Positions 23,482 through 32,319 are shown, numbered from the stretch's first letter. The stretch is 40,113 nucleotides of DNA from an uncultured Elusimicrobia bacterium (GCA_937898825.1 CALEIX010000049.1:1-40113); one strand, 5' to 3'. Notes: generated from the letters alone by a model not told the origin. A program made the numbers and translations.

Positions 23482-25278
23482 CTATTTCTCATTTACCCTG
23501 AGAATAGACATAAACGCTTCGTTGGGCAATTCCACACTGCCAAGCATTTTCATTTTCTTTTTACCTTCTTTCTGCTTTTGCAAAAGTTTCCTTTTCCTTG
23601 TCACATCTCCGCCGTAACATTTCGCTATTACATCCTTTCTTGCGGCAGGCACTGTCTCTCTCGCTATTATCCTTCCTTTTACGCGAGCCTGCACAGCAAC
23701 CTCAAATAAATGTCTCGGTATCACCTTCTTGAGTCTCTCACATATAAATTTCGCCATTGAGTGTTTCCTGGAGTCATGAACTATGAACGACAGCGCATCC
23801 ACAACTTCGCCGTGAAGCAGCACATCTATTTTTACCATATCCGAAGAGCAATACTCCTCAAATTCATAATCAAAAGAGGCATATCCCCTGGAAACAGACT
23901 TTAACCTGTCATAGAAATCCATAATTACCTCGTTCAGAGGCAAACGATATTCAATAATCACTCTGCTTGATGATATATAATCTATCTTAACATGTTTCCC
24001 CCGCTTCTCCTTGAGAAGATTCAAGACCCCCTCCATAAACTTGAGCGGAGTCAGTATGGAGGCTTTAACGACAGGTTCTTCCACGTTCAATATATCCCCA
24101 TAATGCGGAAACTGCGATGGATTTGTAACTAAAATCTTTTTCGTCGAATTTTTCACAAGCACCCTGTAAACGACATTGGGACTGGTCACTATAAGGGAAA
24201 TGCCAAACTCCCGCTGAAGTCTTTCCCTGATTATGTCCATATGAAGAATCCCCATAAAACCAAGGCGGAATCCGAAACCCAGCGCTTTTGAAGTTTCTCC
24301 CTGCCAGGTAAAGGAAGAATCAGTCAGACTCAACTTTTCAATGGCGGTTTTAAGCAAGGGATAATCGGAGCCGCTGACCGGAAAAAAGCCCGCGAAAACC
24401 ACGGGTTTTACCTCTTCATATCCTTCTAGCGGCTTCACATTCACAAATTTCCTGAAAATCGTGTCTCCCATTTTTATTTCATGCGTGTTTTTTATTCCGG
24501 CTATAATATAGCCGACTTCGCCGGCGGAAATTTTTTCCGTTCTGGTAAGGTCGGGCGAAAAAATTCCCGTCTCCTCGACCTTGTAGGAAGCCCTGGTGGA
24601 ATAAAAACTTATGTCCATTCCAGGAAATATCACTCCGTCCACCACACGCGCAAAAATCACAACTCCCCTATACGAATCGTAAAACGAGTCGAATATAAGC
24701 GCCCTGAGAGGCTTGTTTTCATCGCCCTTTGGCCCGGGAATTTCCCTGATTATCCTTTCAAGCAGTTCTTGGGCCCCCTCCCCGTTTTTAGCGCTTATCC
24801 TGAAAGCCGGAACTGGTTCTCTTAAAATTTCCCATATCTGTTCCTCCGTGGAATCTGAATCGGCATGTTCCAGATCTATCTTATTTATTACGGGTAATAT
24901 TTTAAGCCCGAGTTTTTGTGCCATATGCGCATGTGCCAGAGTCTGCGCTTCAACGCCCTGGGAAGCATCCACAAGGAGCAGAGCGCCCTCGCAGGCCGCC
25001 AACGCCCTTGAAACCTCATATGAAAAATCCACATGACCCGGAGTGTCTATCAAATTTAACACGTATTTCTTGCCGTCCTGAAGCGACACATAATTCATTC
25101 TCACAGCCTTGGCTTTTATGGTTATCCCTCTCTCCCTTTCAAGTTCCATCTTATCCATAAACTGCTCTTTCATCTGCCTATTCGGAACAAGCTTGGTTAT
25201 CTCTATAAACCTGTCGGCAAGAGTGGACTTTCCATGGTCTATGTGGGCTATAATTGAAAAATTCCTTATGTTCTTCAT
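23482..25278 (-). CDS. lepA: Elongation factor 4 (LepA) GTPase
   Basis: 598 residues, the standard EF4 length. The G domain begins NFSIIAHIDHGKSTLADRF (G1), with RGITIKAK (G2), LIDTPGHVDFSYEV (G3) and NKIDLEHAD (G4). It lacks EF-G domain IV and ends with the LepA-specific C-terminal domain (KCYGGDVTRKRKLLQKQKEGKKKMK), which reaches the ribosomal A-site. EF4 back-translocates or rescues stalled ribosomes and aids initiation. Its ATG shares one base with the EI stop (TGATG), so the PTS and translation genes are coupled. Confidence 0.97.
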   Translation of the reverse strand: MKNIRNFSIIAHIDHGKSTLADRFIEITKLVPNRQMKEQFMDKMELERERGITIKAKAVRMNYVSLQDGKKYVLNLIDTPGHVDFSYEVSRALAACEGALLLVDASQGVEAQTLAHAHMAQKLGLKILPVINKIDLEHADSDSTEEQIWEILREPVPAFRISAKNGEGAQELLERIIREIPGPKGDENKPLRALIFDSFYDSYRGVVIFARVVDGVIFPGMDISFYSTRASYKVEETGIFSPDLTRTEKISAGEVGYIIAGIKNTHEIKMGDTIFRKFVNVKPLEGYEEVKPVVFAGFFPVSGSDYPLLKTAIEKLSLTDSSFTWQGETSKALGFGFRLGFMGILHMDIIRERLQREFGISLIVTSPNVVYRVLVKNSTKKILVTNPSQFPHYGDILNVEEPVVKASILTPLKFMEGVLNLLKEKRGKHVKIDYISSSRVIIEYRLPLNEVIMDFYDRLKSVSRGYASFDYEFEEYCSSDMVKIDVLLHGEVVDALSFIVHDSRKHSMAKFICERLKKVIPRHLFEVAVQARVKGRIIARETVPAARKDVIAKCYGGDVTRKRKLLQKQKEGKKKMKMLGSVELPNEAFMSILRVNEK

Positions 25279-27008
25279 CAGTAAATCACATGATCCTTAA
25301 GCAATGCTTTTATATCGTCGGACCTGACAAGCCCCAGCGCGTTCTGCGCAACCTGCACCATTTCTTCAAAGCCTATGGACCTGAGTACATACTTTAACCT
25401 CAAATACATTTTGACAGGGACCGAAAGAATGTCCACCCCGAGTCCCACAAGAAGAGCGGCGGCAAGCGGTTCAGTAGCCATCTCCCCACATACAGAAACC
25501 TTCTTTCCTTTTTTGTGAGCGGTTTGAACTATCAGATTTATGATTCTCAGGACCGCGGGATGATAGTGGTCGTATAGCTCCGAAACGCCATGGTTGACTC
25601 TATCCACCGCCAGCATATATTGCACAAGGTCATTGGTTCCTATGGAAACAAAATCTATTTCGCCCAATATAGAATCCAATACCAGGGCAGCTGAAGGTAT
25701 TTCCACCATAATTCCGAATTCAACATCAAGATTTGATTTTATTTTTGTCGCGGCAATTTCATTCCTGCATTCAAGGGCTATCTCTTTAAAAGCATTTATT
25801 TCCTCCATATTGGAAACCATCGGTATCATGATTTTTGCGTTGCCGTGAACATTTGCCCGGTATATGGCGCTAATCTGATTTTTAAGGAGTTCAGGATGTT
25901 TGAGGAAAAATCTTATTCCCCTCAGTCCCATAAACGGGTTCCTCTCGTCCTCAAATTCCCGCATCACGAACTGCGGAGCCCTGTCCCCCCCTATATCAGC
26001 CGTGCGTATTATCACCGGGGAGTTCGGCAGATTCTTCAAGAATTTATAGTAAATCGCAGTCTGTTCTTCAACTGACGGGAACTCGTCTCTGTTCATATAC
26101 AGCATTTCGGTCCTGAAGAGCCCTATGCCGTCAGGACTTATATCCTTGATAACCTTCACTGAATCTGTAACATCCACATTGACCATAAGAGAAATTCTTT
26201 TGCCGTCGCGGGTGGCAGTCGGCAATTTTTTAAGTCCCCGAAAAAATCTCTCCTCCTGGAGAAGAGACTTTCTCTTCTCGGCATACTCCCTGAGGGTATC
26301 CTCGTCCGGGGAAAGTATAACTATCCCCTTTTCGCCGTCAACTATTATGTTTTCTCCATCGTTAATCTGCGCGGTAATGTCAGAAAGTCCTACCACCGCC
26401 GGGATGCCAACGCTCTGGGCGAATATCGCCGTATGGCTTGATTTATTGCCCATATCAGTGCAAAAAGCCAGAACCTTTCCGGACTCTTTTATCTGTATGG
26501 TGTCGGATGGATACAGATTATGAGCGACAAGTATCACCGGTTCGCTCAGATTTTTGAGACTCACGATTTTTTTCCTGATTAAATGAGAGATGATTTTTTT
26601 GCAAACATCAAATATATCATTCTTTCTCTCGTGAAAGAAATCGTCCTTTATCTTATTGAAATCCCTGCCTGTTTTCTCCATCACTTCTGAAAGGGCGGAT
26701 TCGGCAGTAATTCCCTTTTCCACTATAAGCAGGGGCACATCCTTGGTTATCAGCGGATCCTTCAAAATCAGATGATGCACTTCTATAAGCTTTGCGTGTT
26801 GATGCCCAAGGACATTCAGAACTTTTTCTTTCAGTTTATCTAAATCTTTTTCAACCTTTGTGATTGCCTCTTTGAAACGCTTTATCTCGCTTTTGGTTTT
26901 TTCTTTGGGTATATCCTTTTTTTCTATGTATATTCTTTCTTCCTTTAGAAGATGCACCCTGCCTATAGCGATACCTATGCTCGCCGGCACCCCTGTTTTG
27001 ACTATCAT
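25278..27008 (-). CDS. ptsI: PTS enzyme I (phosphoenolpyruvate-protein phosphotransferase)
   Basis: 576 residues from the ATG at 27008, chosen over an upstream TTG at 27029 because AAGGAG lies eight bases before it. The phospho-acceptor is H192 in GNKSSHTAIFAQ. The PEP-binding domain shows GIGLFRTEMLYM, GGDRAPQF, GIMVEIPSAAL, SIGTNDLVQYMLAVDR and the C-terminal VCGEMA segment with its catalytic Cys. It takes phosphate from PEP and passes it to HPr. It starts 93 bases after the HPr gene and runs directly into lepA (TGATG). Confidence 0.97.
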   Translation of the reverse strand: MIVKTGVPASIGIAIGRVHLLKEERIYIEKKDIPKEKTKSEIKRFKEAITKVEKDLDKLKEKVLNVLGHQHAKLIEVHHLILKDPLITKDVPLLIVEKGITAESALSEVMEKTGRDFNKIKDDFFHERKNDIFDVCKKIISHLIRKKIVSLKNLSEPVILVAHNLYPSDTIQIKESGKVLAFCTDMGNKSSHTAIFAQSVGIPAVVGLSDITAQINDGENIIVDGEKGIVILSPDEDTLREYAEKRKSLLQEERFFRGLKKLPTATRDGKRISLMVNVDVTDSVKVIKDISPDGIGLFRTEMLYMNRDEFPSVEEQTAIYYKFLKNLPNSPVIIRTADIGGDRAPQFVMREFEDERNPFMGLRGIRFFLKHPELLKNQISAIYRANVHGNAKIMIPMVSNMEEINAFKEIALECRNEIAATKIKSNLDVEFGIMVEIPSAALVLDSILGEIDFVSIGTNDLVQYMLAVDRVNHGVSELYDHYHPAVLRIINLIVQTAHKKGKKVSVCGEMATEPLAAALLVGLGVDILSVPVKMYLRLKYVLRSIGFEEMVQVAQNALGLVRSDDIKALLKDHVIY

Positions 27009-27101
27009 AACCCTTTCTCCTTGCGGCAAATCGCCAACTTATCATTTCTTAAGACTTTCAGTCTCATCTTTAACATATCAATGAAGTTGTTTGACAAAAT
27101 T

Positions 27102-27368
27102 TCATTCTTCATCAAAATTTTTTTTAAATAATTTTTCTATTTCCTCAGCGGCTTTTTCGGCGTCCTTTCCTTCGCAAACAAGAATTATTTCGCTGCCTTT
27201 CGCCGCCCCCAATGTCAATATACCCATAATACTTTTTGCGTTTATTTCAGCGGAATCCTTGATTATTTTTATACTGCAGTCAAATTTGCCCGCAACATCC
27301 GCTATTAAACCGGCGGGACGAGCGTGCAGCCCCATTTCATTCAAAACCTTTATGACTTTTTTCACCAT
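27102..27368 (-). CDS. ptsH: HPr phosphocarrier protein
   Basis: 88 residues, exactly HPr size, from the ATG at 27368 that overlaps the EIID stop by seven bases. The frame is open further upstream, but that part is out-of-frame EIID sequence. H15 in NEMGLHARPAG is the enzyme I phosphorylation site. S46 in NAKSIMGIL is the regulatory site phosphorylated by HPr kinase, and hprK lies in the same run. HPr relays phosphate from EI to EIIA and, as Ser46-P, signals carbon status. Confidence 0.97.
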   Translation of the reverse strand: MVKKVIKVLNEMGLHARPAGLIADVAGKFDCSIKIIKDSAEINAKSIMGILTLGAAKGSEIILVCEGKDAEKAAEEIEKLFKKNFDEE

Positions 27369-28216
27369 AATACCCGCACACCAACTACCCTCAAAATTAA
27401 AACCGCAACAAAAGAAAATCCGAAAACCGCTCCCGTCACAGAAAGAAAAGTTCTTTTTCTTTTCAGGATGACGGGAGCCAAAGCAAAAGATGAAACAACC
27501 AGAAGCATTTTGAAAATCGCCCATGACGGCGGGAGGCTGGCAAAAGCGGCTTCAAAAACTTCCCAGCAGGAAAAAAGACTAATCAAAAAGCAAAGGACAA
27601 ACCCGGCAAAATTTAACCGCGATAACGTTTTATTCCAGTTCATCAAGTCAAGACCGCAGGAAACATTGCCAGCGCATTTATACCCGTAGCCGATTCCCTT
27701 CCATCTGAAATACAGGGAAACCGCAGCGAAAATAAACACAGAAAAAACAGGTCCACCCGCGACGAACAATTTAGAATTCGAAGAACCTGCGCCTAACCAG
27801 AAATAAAAACCAGACCCCAACCACATTAAAAGACAGACTATTGTCGTCAGCGGATATATCCTGCCCCATATAAGGCGGTCCCCGATGGAAGCGAAACTTG
27901 AAGCCAGCGCTTTTTTTATGGTTTTCAATCCCGCCTCCATTTTCTCCTTTCTGGCCGCGTCCTCCTCCGCAGAGAGCATTTCTTCCACACTGCACACATT
28001 TCCTATTATAAACCCCGACATGTGAGGTTGGGTGTTAAAAACCTCCAAATGCCTTAAAAAAGATTTTTTTAATTTGTCTTCATCGCCCCACACTCTTTCC
28101 AGCCAGTGAGAGACAACATAACAAAAACCTATATTTTGAAGCCCTTCAAAATTCCAGCCGCACTGGATAAAGAACGACCTGAAAAAAAGACAAATCCTAT
28201 TTTTTGTATCTATCAT
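27362..28216 (-). CDS. PTS mannose-family EIID membrane component
   Basis: 284 residues, usual for EIID. The conserved N-terminal half reads CLFFRSFFIQCGWNFEGLQNIGF, then FLRHLEVFNTQPHMSGFIIGNV, ASSFASIGDRLIWGRIYP. Hydrophobic segments occupy the C-terminal half, ending in a single strong helix. The KGIGYGYKCAGN region is typical of the domain after the conserved half. It forms the sugar channel with EIIC. Its start overlaps the EIIC end by 20 bases and its end overlaps HPr by seven. The sugar specificity cannot be read from sequence. Confidence 0.9.
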   Translation of the reverse strand: MIDTKNRICLFFRSFFIQCGWNFEGLQNIGFCYVVSHWLERVWGDEDKLKKSFLRHLEVFNTQPHMSGFIIGNVCSVEEMLSAEEDAARKEKMEAGLKTIKKALASSFASIGDRLIWGRIYPLTTIVCLLMWLGSGFYFWLGAGSSNSKLFVAGGPVFSVFIFAAVSLYFRWKGIGYGYKCAGNVSCGLDLMNWNKTLSRLNFAGFVLCFLISLFSCWEVFEAAFASLPPSWAIFKMLLVVSSFALAPVILKRKRTFLSVTGAVFGFSFVAVLILRVVGVRVLW

Positions 28217-28817
28217 TTTTCACATACCCGGCAAATTTATGGAGAATGGCGCTGAGAGCTGCCCATAAAACCATAAAATGCGCCATTCTCAATATATCCC
28301 TGAAAAAAGCGAAACGCAGGAAAACGGCAAGCGCAAAGAAAAAGACGGAAAAAAACAGGACAAAACCGACAGCACTTATGTTCTCTTGCATCAAAGATTT
28401 CGCCATCCAGAAGTTTAACCTTATTTTTCCGTCGGAAACCTCGTTTTCAACAATCTTGCTCCACTCTCCCCGTATCTGCCTCAACTTCACGTCCAAACCG
28501 GCATATAAAAACCCGGAGAAAAAACCCGCAAAAAAAGCGAAAGGATAATACCTTCCGGCAAAAGCAAACACAAGAGCGGAAATCGTTCCGGCGACAGCCC
28601 CGTTCGGCGGCACATTCCCACCCAGAGGCAAAAAAGTGCTATAGCAAAGTTCTATTCCCAGGCCGAGGGACGCGCCCTCAATCGGAGAACCAACGAGCCA
28701 GCCGATTAAAAGCCCGACAAGGGAAGGACGCGAAAGCGAAACCTGCGCGAATTGTAAATTATCCAGAACCAGCAAACCGCATAAAAAACTTGAAACCAAA
28801 AGCAAATATAAATCCAT
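28197..28817 (-). CDS. PTS mannose-family EIIC membrane component, short form
   Basis: 206 residues with about six hydrophobic segments, against roughly 250-265 for typical mannose-family EIIC. The family core is seen: RPSLVGLLIGWLVGSPIEGASLGLGIELCYSTFLPLGGNVPPNGAVAGTISA-type arrangement (about 31-82), where GASLG and the PP-N-G segment contact substrate. The C-terminal third is shorter and diverged. It starts two bases after the EIIB stop. The short form may mean an unusual substrate or mainly regulatory use of this PTS. Confidence 0.85.
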   Translation of the reverse strand: MDLYLLLVSSFLCGLLVLDNLQFAQVSLSRPSLVGLLIGWLVGSPIEGASLGLGIELCYSTFLPLGGNVPPNGAVAGTISALVFAFAGRYYPFAFFAGFFSGFLYAGLDVKLRQIRGEWSKIVENEVSDGKIRLNFWMAKSLMQENISAVGFVLFFSVFFFALAVFLRFAFFRDILRMAHFMVLWAALSAILHKFAGYVKNDRYKK

Positions 28818-28819
28818 TT

Positions 28820-29299
28820 TTAGCCTATTATTTTCATCAAGTCCACAGGCTCGTCGGTTGGAAGACCCTTGCCTTCTATTTTCACACCGTAACCGGAAAT
28901 TATTTTAAGGCAGGCTGCATCGTCTTCGCTCAGAAAAATAGCCTTGCCTATGGATTGTGTCTTTCCGGCGCTGTAATGCATACCTCCAATATTCAAAACA
29001 TTTATTTTAACTCCGTTTTCCAAAAGCTCCACCACCTCTTCCAGGCCCGGAACAAGAGCCATCACATTTTTCCCCTCGAATGTCCCTTCATTTATCCGCT
29101 CAGCAACTCTTTTGACAGTCATTATTTCCAGAGACACATTTGAAGGGGTGGCAAACCGCATTATGCTTTTTCTTGTTTCATCCTGCGATATCTCGTCAGA
29201 AGCAATCCATATTTCGTTTACCTTCAAATAAGGCAGCCAGGATTCAACCACCTGTCCATGCACCAGTCTATCATCCACACGCAGAAGTTTTAAGGGCAT
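28820..29299 (-). CDS. PTS mannose-family EIIB component
   Basis: 159 residues from the ATG at 29299, chosen for the GGAGGAG ribosome binding site six to eight bases upstream; a TTG further up is less likely. H14 in LLRVDDRLVHGQV is the phosphorylated histidine of this family. NEIWIASDEISQDE, the GGMHYSAGKTQSIGKAIFLS stretch and a final KIEGKGLPTDEPVDL are typical. It receives phosphate from EIIA and transfers it to the incoming sugar. The 57-bp gap to EIIA holds the miniature inverted-repeat element. Confidence 0.95.
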   Translation of the reverse strand: MPLKLLRVDDRLVHGQVVESWLPYLKVNEIWIASDEISQDETRKSIMRFATPSNVSLEIMTVKRVAERINEGTFEGKNVMALVPGLEEVVELLENGVKINVLNIGGMHYSAGKTQSIGKAIFLSEDDAACLKIISGYGVKIEGKGLPTDEPVDLMKIIG

Positions 29300-29322
29300 A
29301 AACCACTCCTCCAACAATCTAA

Positions 29323-29356
29323 TGCTCTGTCCAATAACTATTTATTTGACAGAGCA
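29323..29356. mobile_element. 34-bp miniature copy of the MITE between EIIA and EIIB
   Basis: TGCTCTGTC and GACAGAGCA form perfect 9-bp inverted ends around 16 bases. The left 15 bases match the left end of the full element at 19927; the right end matches its right end with one change (TATT-T-GACAGAGCA). It is flanked by direct repeats CTAA (29319-29322 and 29357-29360). The right duplication contains the EIIA stop codon. It looks like an internal-deletion derivative, and as RNA it would fold into a small hairpin between the two cistrons. Confidence 0.7.
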
Positions 29357-29761
29357 CTAATCTTCCAGAAGACTTTTTACTTCGCATATTGCCTTTTTCC
29401 CGTCGCTAATTACTTTTTCAATCAAATCTTCAAATCCATATTTTGAACGATTGAAAAAGGCTGAAATAACCATATTCAGGTTTACTCCGCAGACAGCCGC
29501 AGTCTTATCCAGATTCTGAAGTATGGGAACGGCTACGTTCATTGGCGTTCCTCCGGGCATATCAATAAAACATATGAGCCCTTCAGGACCGCGCATTTCC
29601 TCCACCGCTTCCTGCACTTTTTCATGAATCATTGGCAGGGACATACGGGGGGACACCGAAACACTTTTTATCCCCTCCTTTTGCTCTCCCACTATATTCT
29701 CTGCCGCCTCAATTAAATAGGCACCGAATTCCCCGTGAGTAATCACAATGATATTAATCAT
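29357..29761 (-). CDS. PTS mannose-family EIIA component
   Basis: 134 residues from the ATG at 29761. AGAGGAG lies about eight bases upstream, and the conserved N-terminus MINIIVITHGEFGAYL starts there; the longer frame from 29827 is read-through of rapZ sequence. H9 is the phosphorylation site, and FIDMPGGTPMNVA is the signature loop of the mannose-family EIIA (a D-x-x-G-G-T-P-x-N motif). It takes phosphate from HPr and passes it to EIIB. It lies 22 bases after rapZ. Its TAG stop lies in the target duplication of the 34-bp element. Confidence 0.95.
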   Translation of the reverse strand: MINIIVITHGEFGAYLIEAAENIVGEQKEGIKSVSVSPRMSLPMIHEKVQEAVEEMRGPEGLICFIDMPGGTPMNVAVPILQNLDKTAAVCGVNLNMVISAFFNRSKYGFEDLIEKVISDGKKAICEVKSLLED

Positions 29762-29783
29762 AACCCGGCTCCTCTGAAAACCT

Positions 29784-30635
29784 TTATTTCCGCATATCTC
29801 TGTGGTATTCTGAAACCGAAAAACCACCCTTTTTAAGAGACTGTGCTATTTTATGTGCCGTGTAAACACTTCTGTGCCTGCCGCCGGTGCAGCCAATGGC
29901 TATGGTCAAATAGGATTTTCCTTCCCTGACATAAAAGGGAAGCAGGGATTTAACCTGACGAATGTAATCTGAAAGAAAACTTTTAAGAATGCTCTTTTTC
30001 TCAAGATAATTCTGAACCGACTTGTCCATACCGGTCTTTTTTTTCAGTTTGGGGACATAATTGGGATTGGGAAGAAATCTCACGTCCATAACTATATCGG
30101 CGTCAAGCGGCAGCCCGTACTTATAACCAAAGGATATAATGTTAAGCCGCATTTCCTTTGACTGCTTCAATTCGAGCGCGGACGAAACCATTTCCTTAAG
30201 TTCACCGAGGGTGAGTTTGGAGGTATCGATAACTCTGTCGGCTCTGGATTTAAGATCTGTTAAATTCTTTCTTTCTTCCCTTATGGCCGCCGAAATATTT
30301 TTGCCAAGAGGATGCCTGTGCCGAGTTTCGGAAAATCTTTGAAGAAGAACCTGGTCGGCGGCGTCGAGAAAAATTATTTTAAGGTCTATCCCCTTTTTTT
30401 CAAGAAACCTTATTGAATCTGCAAAATTCTTAAAGAAGCGTCCCTCTCTTATGTCCATCCCCAACGCTACACGGGAAAGATATCTTTTGGAATGAAGAAT
30501 ACCCGCAAAATGAGGGAAAAGATCCGCGGGAAGATTATCTATGCAATAATATCCAAAATCTTCAAAACATTTGAGCGCCTGGCTCTTGCCCGCCCCTGAC
30601 ATGCCTGTTATCACAAAAAATTTTACTTTCCTCAT
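29784..30635 (-). CDS. rapZ: RapZ/YvcJ family nucleotide-binding protein
   Basis: 283 residues, standard length. The Walker A motif is at 11-18 (GMSGAGKS), followed by CFEDFGYYCIDNLPADLFP. The C-terminal domain has FGYKYGLPLDADIVMDVRFLPNPNY and IGCTGGRHRSVY, the conserved RNA- or ligand-binding region. In E. coli RapZ guides RNase E to the GlmZ sRNA and senses glucosamine 6-phosphate; in Firmicutes the homologue is a GTPase of less clear role. The ATG overlaps the hprK stop (ATGA). The neighbourhood of hprK and PTS genes is the classic one. Confidence 0.95.
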   Translation of the reverse strand: MRKVKFFVITGMSGAGKSQALKCFEDFGYYCIDNLPADLFPHFAGILHSKRYLSRVALGMDIREGRFFKNFADSIRFLEKKGIDLKIIFLDAADQVLLQRFSETRHRHPLGKNISAAIREERKNLTDLKSRADRVIDTSKLTLGELKEMVSSALELKQSKEMRLNIISFGYKYGLPLDADIVMDVRFLPNPNYVPKLKKKTGMDKSVQNYLEKKSILKSFLSDYIRQVKSLLPFYVREGKSYLTIAIGCTGGRHRSVYTAHKIAQSLKKGGFSVSEYHRDMRK

Positions 30636-31591
30636 TTCCTGAATCTCATTTTCCGGATTAAATTCATATTAAGCCGCTGCCCGGCATTGTAGCCCTGATT
30701 TTTCAGGCGTTGATTGAGGGCTGCAACCTCAATAAGAATAGCAAGGTTTCTCCCCGGGGTAACGGGGATATTGAGAGACGGCACTGAAACATTGAGAATT
30801 TCCACAACTCTTGAATCCAGGCCCGTTCGGTCATATTGGGAAAAGCCCTTCTCGCTGTCATACTTATCCAGATAGACCTGCATTTCAACAATAGTCTGGT
30901 CGATAATCGCTCCGACTCCGAACAAAAGCTCTATGTCTATTATGCCAAGTCCCCTGACCTCCATATAATGCTGTATATTCTTTGGAGACCTTCCAAGCAG
31001 AACATAGCCCATCCTGCGTCTTATTTCCACTATATCGTCGGCAACAAAAATATGTCCCCTTTTCAAAAGTTCAAGCGCGCATTCGGATTTCCCTATGCCG
31101 GGCCTACCCTGAATAAGGACGCCCATTCCGTAAACATTGACGAGAACGCCGTGAAGACGGGTTATGGCTGCCAGATTATCGTCCAAAAACATGGTCAATT
31201 CCCTGATGAAAAAAGAGGTGTCCATGTTCGTAACCAGAAGAGGGATTTTTGTCTTCTTGGACGCCTCCTTGAATGCTTTCAGGGGTTTAAGCCCTCCCGT
31301 TATTATAACGCATGGCGTTTCCTCATTTGAGAGCATCTGAGAAAGATTGCTCAGAATTCTCTGATAGTTCTCCTTCTGGCAAAAGGCATACTCGCCTTGT
31401 CCTATAATCTGGATTCTTTCCGGTTTAAACTGTTCAAGATGACCGGTTATGGCAAGTCCGGGCCTGTTGATCTCGCTCACTGTTATGGGACGCGAAAGAT
31501 AGTGAGAACCGACAACAAGCTTAAGGCCCAGCATTTTACCCCTGGCTTTAAGTAAATCTTTAACAGTTACCGCTTTTTCCGTATGATTCAT
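30632..31591 (-). CDS. hprK: HPr kinase/phosphorylase
   Basis: 319 residues, typical for HprK. The N-terminal domain (1-130) is followed by the catalytic domain: H147 in LHGVLVNVYGMGVLI, Walker A at 162-169 (GRPGIGKS), DDIVEI, and the HprK signature EVRGLGIIDIELLFGVGAI (211-229). The C-terminus includes PVTPGRNLAILIEVAALNQRLK, needed for phosphorylase activity. It phosphorylates HPr at Ser46 and removes that phosphate; the target Ser46 is present in the HPr gene downstream. It overlaps both hpf and rapZ as ATGA. Confidence 0.97.
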   Translation of the reverse strand: MNHTEKAVTVKDLLKARGKMLGLKLVVGSHYLSRPITVSEINRPGLAITGHLEQFKPERIQIIGQGEYAFCQKENYQRILSNLSQMLSNEETPCVIITGGLKPLKAFKEASKKTKIPLLVTNMDTSFFIRELTMFLDDNLAAITRLHGVLVNVYGMGVLIQGRPGIGKSECALELLKRGHIFVADDIVEIRRRMGYVLLGRSPKNIQHYMEVRGLGIIDIELLFGVGAIIDQTIVEMQVYLDKYDSEKGFSQYDRTGLDSRVVEILNVSVPSLNIPVTPGRNLAILIEVAALNQRLKNQGYNAGQRLNMNLIRKMRFRK

Positions 31592-32112
31592 TTTGACTTT
31601 ACCGGCTGAAGCAGGCCATATGTATTGTCCAGCCTTTTAAACACCACTTGCAGTTGTTTTGAAGTCTTATCCATAAAAAGCCAGAAATTATACCCCAACC
31701 TTTCCATCTCCATCACCGCCTCCTCCTTATGCATTGGCCTGATGGAAACATCTTTAACCACTGAAAAACGGGGGGGCGGAGCGATATAAGAGGTGTGTTG
31801 CGGCAGCTCGTAATCGGTCGCAACTCTGTGTTTCTTCATTTTCTCTTTGTATTTCTTAACCTGAATCTCGATTTTATCCATTACCCTGTCAATCGCGGAA
31901 TATAAATCTTCAGAAACAGCACCCGCTTTCATTGTTTGGCGACCGGCGTGAATCACAATCTCCGCCAGATGGGATCTTTTTTCCACCGTTACTATAACCT
32001 GCGCCCAGACAATATTGTCGGAATATCCTTTTAGTTTTTGAATCTTCGACTTTATAAACTCCTTAATCGCCTTGGTGAGTTTTATTTTACGGGCTACTAT
32101 GTGTATCCTCAT
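31588..32112 (-). CDS. hpf: Ribosome hibernation promoting factor, long form
   Basis: 174 residues from the ATG at 32112. GGAGG lies five bases upstream, and the conserved start MRIHIVARKIKLTKAIKEFI begins there rather than at 32124. The N-terminal HPF/YfiA domain (about 1-100) binds between ribosomal subunits. A linker with Lys, Pro and His leads to the C-terminal dimerisation domain (about 118-174; VKDVSIRPMHKEEAVMEMERLGYNFWLF). This long form joins 70S ribosomes into 100S dimers without RMF. It is the first gene of the PTS run; a TATAAA box lies about 100 bases upstream (near 32210), but no good -35 is seen. Confidence 0.95.
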   Translation of the reverse strand: MRIHIVARKIKLTKAIKEFIKSKIQKLKGYSDNIVWAQVIVTVEKRSHLAEIVIHAGRQTMKAGAVSEDLYSAIDRVMDKIEIQVKKYKEKMKKHRVATDYELPQHTSYIAPPPRFSVVKDVSIRPMHKEEAVMEMERLGYNFWLFMDKTSKQLQVVFKRLDNTYGLLQPVKSK

Positions 32113-32319
32113 GTTTCCCTCCATAACCCCGTCAAAGATTACCGTTCAAAACTTTCTACAAGATTTTTTTATCCTTAAGCATTAGAGAACCAACTGCCTG
32201 CGGGGTTTTTATACTTCACAAATGCGTATTTATAGTATTTAATCAATTTATATAACTTTATTTCAATGCCGCCCTGTTCAAGAGCAATGCAAAACACACA
32301 TTTTTGTTAAAATTGTTTT
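32113..32319. other. 207-bp divergent intergenic region between hpf and the ABC genes
   Basis: AT-rich, no ORF. On the plus strand TGTTAAAAT ends six bases before the ABC ATPase ATG, an extended -10-like box that would give a leaderless message. On the minus strand a TATAAA box near 32210 could serve hpf. No operator-like long palindrome or riboswitch fold is recognised. Confidence 0.5.

Noticed and set aside
27369-27524. N-terminal extension of HPr to 140 residues
   Set aside because: The extra 52 residues are out-of-frame EIID sequence. HPr starts at MVKKVIKV with H15 and S46 in canonical positions.
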